Program-made: the position numbers and the translations under genes
Notes under the pieces: model-generated
Database searches by the model: none
What the model was told of the DNA's origin: nothing
The model's input: only the letters and a program-made list of their open reading frames with translations
Shown here: in pieces, positions 7,990-12,261 of the stretch
Layout: each line of letters opens with the position of its first letter
How positions within the stretch are numbered: position 1 is the stretch's first letter
Assembly (NCBI GenBank): GCA_000697335.1
Contig: JNEM01016665.1
Coordinates: 1 to 12,261, forward strand
Reading direction: 5' to 3'
Source: Conidiobolus incongruus B7586
Taxonomy: Eukaryota; Entomophthoromycota; Entomophthoromycetes; Entomophthorales; Conidiobolaceae
DNA length: 12,261 nt

Positions 7990-9226
7990 AGAGATTTCTT
8001 CCATAAAATGGTTGTTAATTAATTAGTAATCAAAGGTTTTTGTTTGAATTAATATTAATTATTTAATACATTTCAAAATTACATTTACTATGTAAATTTA
8101 ATATTAATACAATATATTTATTATTGCATTTATAAAAATAATTCTGAGGATTCTAATATATTCAAAATCCATGATTAAAAAATATAAAACAGAATTAAAT
8201 ACTTAGATATTTTACCACTCAATCCATGCTTTTGTTCAAGCATTTTGAGTTATCTAAGTTTCATTTTATCTCCTTATAACATGTAATCGGTTTGAAGTAT
8301 AACTAGTGAGATAATAATCAATTCTAGCCAAAATTATCTCATCTTCCACGAGCACAAATAAAAGGAAATCTGTACAAAGTTAGATTTTGTATCATTAATT
8401 AACCTTCACATTTGATTTCATAGTTTAATTTAATACTTCTTAAATATTGTGTTGCAATATAATTAAATAAATAAATTTATATAGACATAATATTTAATGT
8501 AAAATTCCTAATTATTTCAAGTAAATAATACAATTCAATCGATCCTTCTGTATGACACTTTTTATTATAGATTTGATTAAGCGTTTAATGGAATTACCAT
8601 TCAACTATTTATTAAATCAAGAATCATTGATTATGCATATAGGTAGTGATTCAATTTTAAATACTATCTGATTGTTTAATATATTCTGATTAGAAATTTG
8701 GGAATTTTTTCATTTCTCGTAAAAGTTTTTGAACATTTATCTTATTATTTATTTAACCAATCAATAGTGTTACTAAAATATCTTTTGTTAGTGAGTGATT
8801 TGGTATGCAAATGGTTGAATGCAAGTTATATAGTTATTTAATAAATTCCCCAATTAAATTAGTTAATGAGTTCCAGGTTGATCTAATATATAAGGTTTTG
8901 AATTATGGAAGGCGTTGGATTGGTAAATTAAGAACTTGTAATCAAATTGGCTTATTTCATATTAATAAGATTTATTCATTTGATTGTATTAAATCCAGCA
9001 TAAAAATGAATAAGGTATTCATGTATTTATTTAACTTATACTCACTATTACCTCGCGGATGATTCATTATGATATATAGTTGTAAGTATAATGAGTAACT
9101 TTTAACCAATTATATTTAGGGAATATTTTATTATTTCAAAACCTATTTGATTATAAATAAAGAATGAAGTATGCTTAAGTTGGTAAAACATTGTATTTTT
9201 ACAAGGTATTTTTTAATAGAGCAGTA
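7990..9226. other. Intergenic DNA between the convergent genes
   Basis: This stretch should hold the 3' ends of both genes. Candidate polyadenylation signals are AATAAA at 8357-8362 (plus, for the Sog2-like gene) and AATAAA on the minus strand at 9132-9127, about 95 nt past the dehydrogenase stop. It contains the stem-loop at 8201-8259 and a second inverted pair (8307-8315 with 8333-8341, nine perfect base pairs). An 85-codon open stretch at 8805-9062 looks like chance. No tRNA or other RNA gene was recognised. Confidence 0.55.
8201..8259. repeat. 59-nt multi-segment stem-loop downstream of the Sog2-like gene
   Basis: Three nested perfect stems share one axis: 8201-8209 with 8251-8259 (9 bp, acttagata/tatctaagt), 8217-8222 with 8245-8250 (6 bp, actcaa/ttgagt), and 8226-8231 with 8238-8243 (6 bp, atgctt/aagcat) around a 6-nt loop. 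A 7-nt bulge and a 3/1 internal loop separate them, making 21 pairs in 59 nt. It lies about 210 nt past the Sog2-like stop, so it may be a 3'UTR structure, a transcript-end element or the trace of a small inverted-repeat element. The structure is seen; the function is not known. Confidence 0.5.
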
Positions 9227-10968
9227 CTATTCTTTGAATTCCTTGTTAAATTCTCTTCCGATGAGCATTCTTCTAATTTCAGAGGTACCAGCTCCAATTT
9301 CGTAGAGTTTAGCATCTCTGAGAATACGACCAGTGGGATAGTCGTTAATGTAACCGTTGCCACCTAAAAGTTGGATACCATCTAAAGCAACTTTAGTGGC
9401 GTTTTCAGCACAGTAAAGAATGACACCAGCGCAATCCTAAATACTGTTAATTCATGTTCACCCTTATCAAAAATATATTATTACCTTATTTGTAGAGAAA
9501 CCTTTATCACAAGCACGGGCAACATTGTAGAGGTAGGAGCGAGAAGCGTTAAGTTTAGTGTACATATCAGCTAATTTTCCTTGGACCAACTAATTTTATA
9601 TTTAGTTTGATTTTTAAATAACAAAGATATAATCTAACTTACTTGGAATTCACCAATGCGAGTATTAAATTGCTTTCTGGTGTGAACATAAGGCAAAGCA
9701 TAATCCATGACAGCTTGCATCAAACTAAAAGTGAATTAATTCAAAAATCGATAATTTTATATTAAATTCAAATTTACCCAACAGGACCACCAGAAAGAAC
9801 TAATCTTTCAGAATCTAAACCACTCATTAATACGTAGACACCAGCACCTTCTTGACCAAGGACGTTTTCAGCTAAATGTGAAACGTAAATATCTATAATT
9901 AAAATAAAAACCAAAAAATCAATCTATAATACCTGGGACTTCACAATTATCAAAGACAAGCTCACAAGTATTTGATCCTCTCATGCCAAGTTTATCTAAT
10001 TTAGGGGAAGTAGAGAAGCCAGGGAAATTCTATAGATCGACTGTTAAATTTTAATTTGGTTGATAATGTTTAATAATACCTTTTCGATCAAGAAAGCGGT
10101 GATTCCCTTGGGGCCTTTGGTGATATCAGTCTTAGCATAGACAACCAAGACATCAGCATCGGGACCGTTAGTAATCCACATTTTAGTTCCATTTAAGATA
10201 TATTTATCTCCATTCTTTTCAGCCTTCAGTTTCATTGAAACGACATCAGAGCCAGAGTTGGGTTCACTCATAGCTAAAGCACCAATGTGTTCACCGGAAA
10301 TTAGCTTTGGCAAGTATTTTTCTTTTTGAGCTTCGTTTCCGTTTCTGACTATTTGATTAACACATAAATTGGAATGAGCACCATAACTTAAGGCAACGGA
10401 ACCAGAAGCACGACTGATTTCTTCCATGACAATACAGTGAGTAAGGTAACCGAGATCAAGACCACCGTATTTCTCTAAATTATTATTATTTAATAATTTA
10501 ATACAAGTCAAGTATAATAAATGGATAAAATGAAATTACCAGGAGCAGTGATACCCAATAAGCCCATATCACCAAACTTCTTCCACATGTCCATAGGGAA
10601 CTGGTTATTCTTGTCGATTTCGGCAGCACGGGGAGCTAATTCTTTCTGGCAGAAATCATGGACAGTTTCGCGAAACTAAAATCAAGAATTATGAATCACT
10701 TAGTATTAAAAAGTATTATTGAGATAGAAATTAGATATTATCGGTTAATAGAAAGTTAAATGAATACAAAGGTTTTACTTACATGAGCCTGCTCTTCAGT
10801 CAAACCAGCAATATGGGGGTTATAGCCGCCTTGAGTGACGATTGAACGTTGAAAAGTTCTGGAAGCAGCCTAGATATACAGATGATTAGATACGATAAAA
10901 AAACTTAAAATGCATATGTTTACTTTTGTAGAGCGTAAAGATTTTAAGCAAGATAAAAATAAGCTCAT
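9227..10968 (-). CDS. IVD: Isovaleryl-CoA dehydrogenase, mitochondrial (nine exons)
   Basis: This is an FAD enzyme of leucine breakdown that oxidises isovaleryl-CoA to 3-methylcrotonyl-CoA in the mitochondrial matrix and passes electrons to ETF. Exons (minus strand, in order): 10968-10924, 10869-10783, 10675-10540, 10474-10080, 10029-9933, 9871-9778, 9724-9643, 9589-9485, 9436-9227. The sum is 1251 nt, or 416 residues plus stop, close to other members. All eight introns are GT-AG. Residues 1 to about 35 are basic and Ser/Arg-rich with no acidic residue, like a mitochondrial presequence. Acyl-CoA dehydrogenase signatures are at 155-168 ([12 protein letters not shown]) and 369-388 (QLLGGNGY...LRD). 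The catalytic Glu typical of this enzyme is E275 in GLDSERLVL, and the other family position is Ala (GAGTSE, 395-400), which separates it from medium- and short-chain enzymes. Exon 1 (15 codons) is the least certain. Confidence 0.93.
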
Positions 10969-12000
10969 ATTATTCAATATAAGAAACAGATGACAATCCA
11001 AAATCAAGTATCCAATTCAATTTTAAATATGAGGATATTTACTAGTCTTGTGATTTTGTGGACCGTTTTTTAAATAAGTTGATTAAAAATGTTAAAAATT
11101 TTGGTACACATATTGGCTTTAAGTGAATTAAGACTAAAATAATTATAACCTGTATAAATTGCTTAGTTATATTTGCAACAATATAAAATATTATTAGGTA
11201 CAAATATTTAATTAATATATTTTATACTAAGATATTTATATAAATATCTACAAATATATGATTGTAACTAATATATTGTTCAAAAATTACTAATTTCAAG
11301 TGTATAAGAGTTTTCTAATTAATAAATTTTTTTGATATATGGCATATTATAATGATTAAAGTATTTCAATTAAACATTTATTACCATTATTTAGCTTTAA
11401 AATTAATATAATGATAAAACATTATATAGAAAATACATTTCAAATATATATGTAGTGTTTTGTATATTTTAAGGTGGAAGAGGTCATCATGTGTAATCAA
11501 ATAAGAAATACCATTCGCCACCAAAAATCGAAAAGGGTTGTAGTAAAATATAGAAAATAATCACAAATATATTAACTTAATCTTATTCAACATAGAGAAA
11601 AACTTACAGCTAAACCATAATTATTATGTTTGAACTCCTTATATTTTCACTGGACCTTTTTACAATCTTGAGTGGTGGGAGGTATTTGATTTTTGATTTG
11701 AACTTGACTGATACTCTTAACTTATATACAATTGATTGTATGGTTTCAAATATATATATTATAAAATATATATCAAATCATTCACATTTTTACTAAAGTA
11801 AAAATTTGTTGATTATTAAGGAGTTAAATTTAGCGTGAGAAGATTTCACAATAATATATGAGCTTTAAATTAATAATAATATAATTTTTATTTTTAAAAA
11901 TCAAAGTGAATAATGTTTATTTATTACTTTAAATTTGAAAAAATAGGAAATTTTTTAATTTCTGACTTTTTGAATATAATATTTGTTTTTAATAAATAAA
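10969..12000. other. Gene-poor DNA upstream of the dehydrogenase gene
   Basis: No protein or RNA gene is recognised. The region must include the dehydrogenase promoter next to 10969. It holds a perfect 20-bp palindrome at 11230-11249 and a 9-bp stem with a 2-nt loop at 11786-11805. It also holds a locally less AT-rich patch at about 11475-11545, within which a 23-codon basic ORF (11489-11560, MCNQIRNTIRHQKSKRVV...) is open on the plus strand. None of these has a recognisable function. The sequence is not stop-saturated or hypermutated like the repeats. Confidence 0.5.
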
Positions 12001-12261
12001 TATATACAAAACAAATAAGAAAATATTTAGTTTTAAACTATATATATAATAGCTTTTTTTGATTATAAAATTAATTTTTTAAAATTTGTTATTTAAATTA
12101 ATTATCATTAAACCAAATAATAATAATTAAAAGTTTTATATTTTAGTCTTAATAAAACTTAACCATAAACCATTTAAAATTATTTAAAATTTTATAAATA
12201 ACTTTTAATAATAAAATATTATTTAAATCAACTAATTATTTTTAGATAAATTATTTTAAAA
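12001..12261 (+). mobile_element. Second mariner copy, left part only
   Basis: From the tatatacaaaac stretch onward this DNA aligns with the left 260 or so bases of the mariner at 3165, including aacaaataagaaaat and attatttaaaat stretches. The bases before 12001 are unrelated to those before 3165, so 12001 is the element's terminus within a few bases, with TA at the junction. The match runs to the window edge, covering the terminal repeat and the 5' part before the recognisable transposase motifs. Most differences from the first copy are C/T or G/A transitions, with some T/A changes and small gaps, and either copy may hold the mutated base. The rest of the element lies outside the window. Confidence 0.8.

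Noticed and set aside
8805-9062. 85-codon plus-strand ORF starting MQMVECKLYS
   Set aside because: No recognisable family. A rough estimate from the base composition gives about one open stretch of this length by chance across six frames, and there is no supporting context.
10044-10511. 155-codon ORF as a separate short acyl-CoA dehydrogenase
   Set aside because: It is exon 4 of the isovaleryl-CoA dehydrogenase read into its flanking introns. Both ends lose similarity exactly at GT-AG splice sites.
11489-11560. 23-codon basic ORF MCNQIRNTIRHQKSKRVV...
   Set aside because: Too short to judge, with no family resemblance. Its less AT-rich context is suggestive but not enough for a gene call.
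11602-11607. GTAAGT splice-donor-like site on the minus strand as evidence of a further exon upstream of the dehydrogenase
   Set aside because: No clear acceptor just before the start codon and no coding sequence next to it. The first exon at 10968 already supplies a complete presequence.

Overview
The window looks like AT-rich fungal nuclear DNA. It holds two clear host genes that point towards each other, set in very AT-rich intergenic DNA and flanked by decayed transposons. Three things support a fungus: a gene of the fungus-specific Sog2 family (RAM/NDR-kinase signalling), a mitochondrial isovaleryl-CoA dehydrogenase with eight very short GT-AG introns (48-107 nt), and transposons altered almost only by C-to-T and G-to-A changes, which resembles repeat-induced point mutation (RIP). 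The sequence does not let me name the genus. An early-diverging or otherwise very AT-rich lineage is plausible.

Left block (1-4331): extreme-AT, stop-riddled repeat DNA with three parts. Bases 1 to about 1594 are a worn fossil, probably of a retroelement, running off the left edge. Bases 1595-3166 are a complete but dead Tc1-like DNA transposon on the minus strand, with DD34E spacing, 56-bp terminal inverted repeats and an inner pair of repeats (IR/DR layout). Bases 3165-4331 are a complete but dead mariner (DD34D) on the plus strand. The Tc1 and the mariner meet at one shared TA target dinucleotide.

Middle (4332-9226): about 1.2 kb of intergenic DNA with a few inverted repeats, then an uninterrupted 805-codon Sog2-like gene (5572-7989, +), then 1.2 kb of intergenic DNA with a striking 59-nt stem-loop about 210 nt past the stop.

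Right (9227-12261): the nine-exon isovaleryl-CoA dehydrogenase gene (10968 down to 9227, -; 416 aa when spliced). About 1 kb of gene-poor upstream DNA follows, and then at 12001 the first 261 nt of a second, independently mutated copy of the same mariner, cut by the window edge.

The two genes have unrelated jobs: cell morphogenesis signalling and mitochondrial leucine breakdown. Their convergent layout gives no sign of shared regulation. I see no novel defence, toxin or biosynthetic system. The most informative parts are the transposon architecture and its repeat-confined mutation pattern, two possible NDR-kinase sites in the Sog2 protein, an upstream ORF overlapping its start, and the stem-loop behind it.
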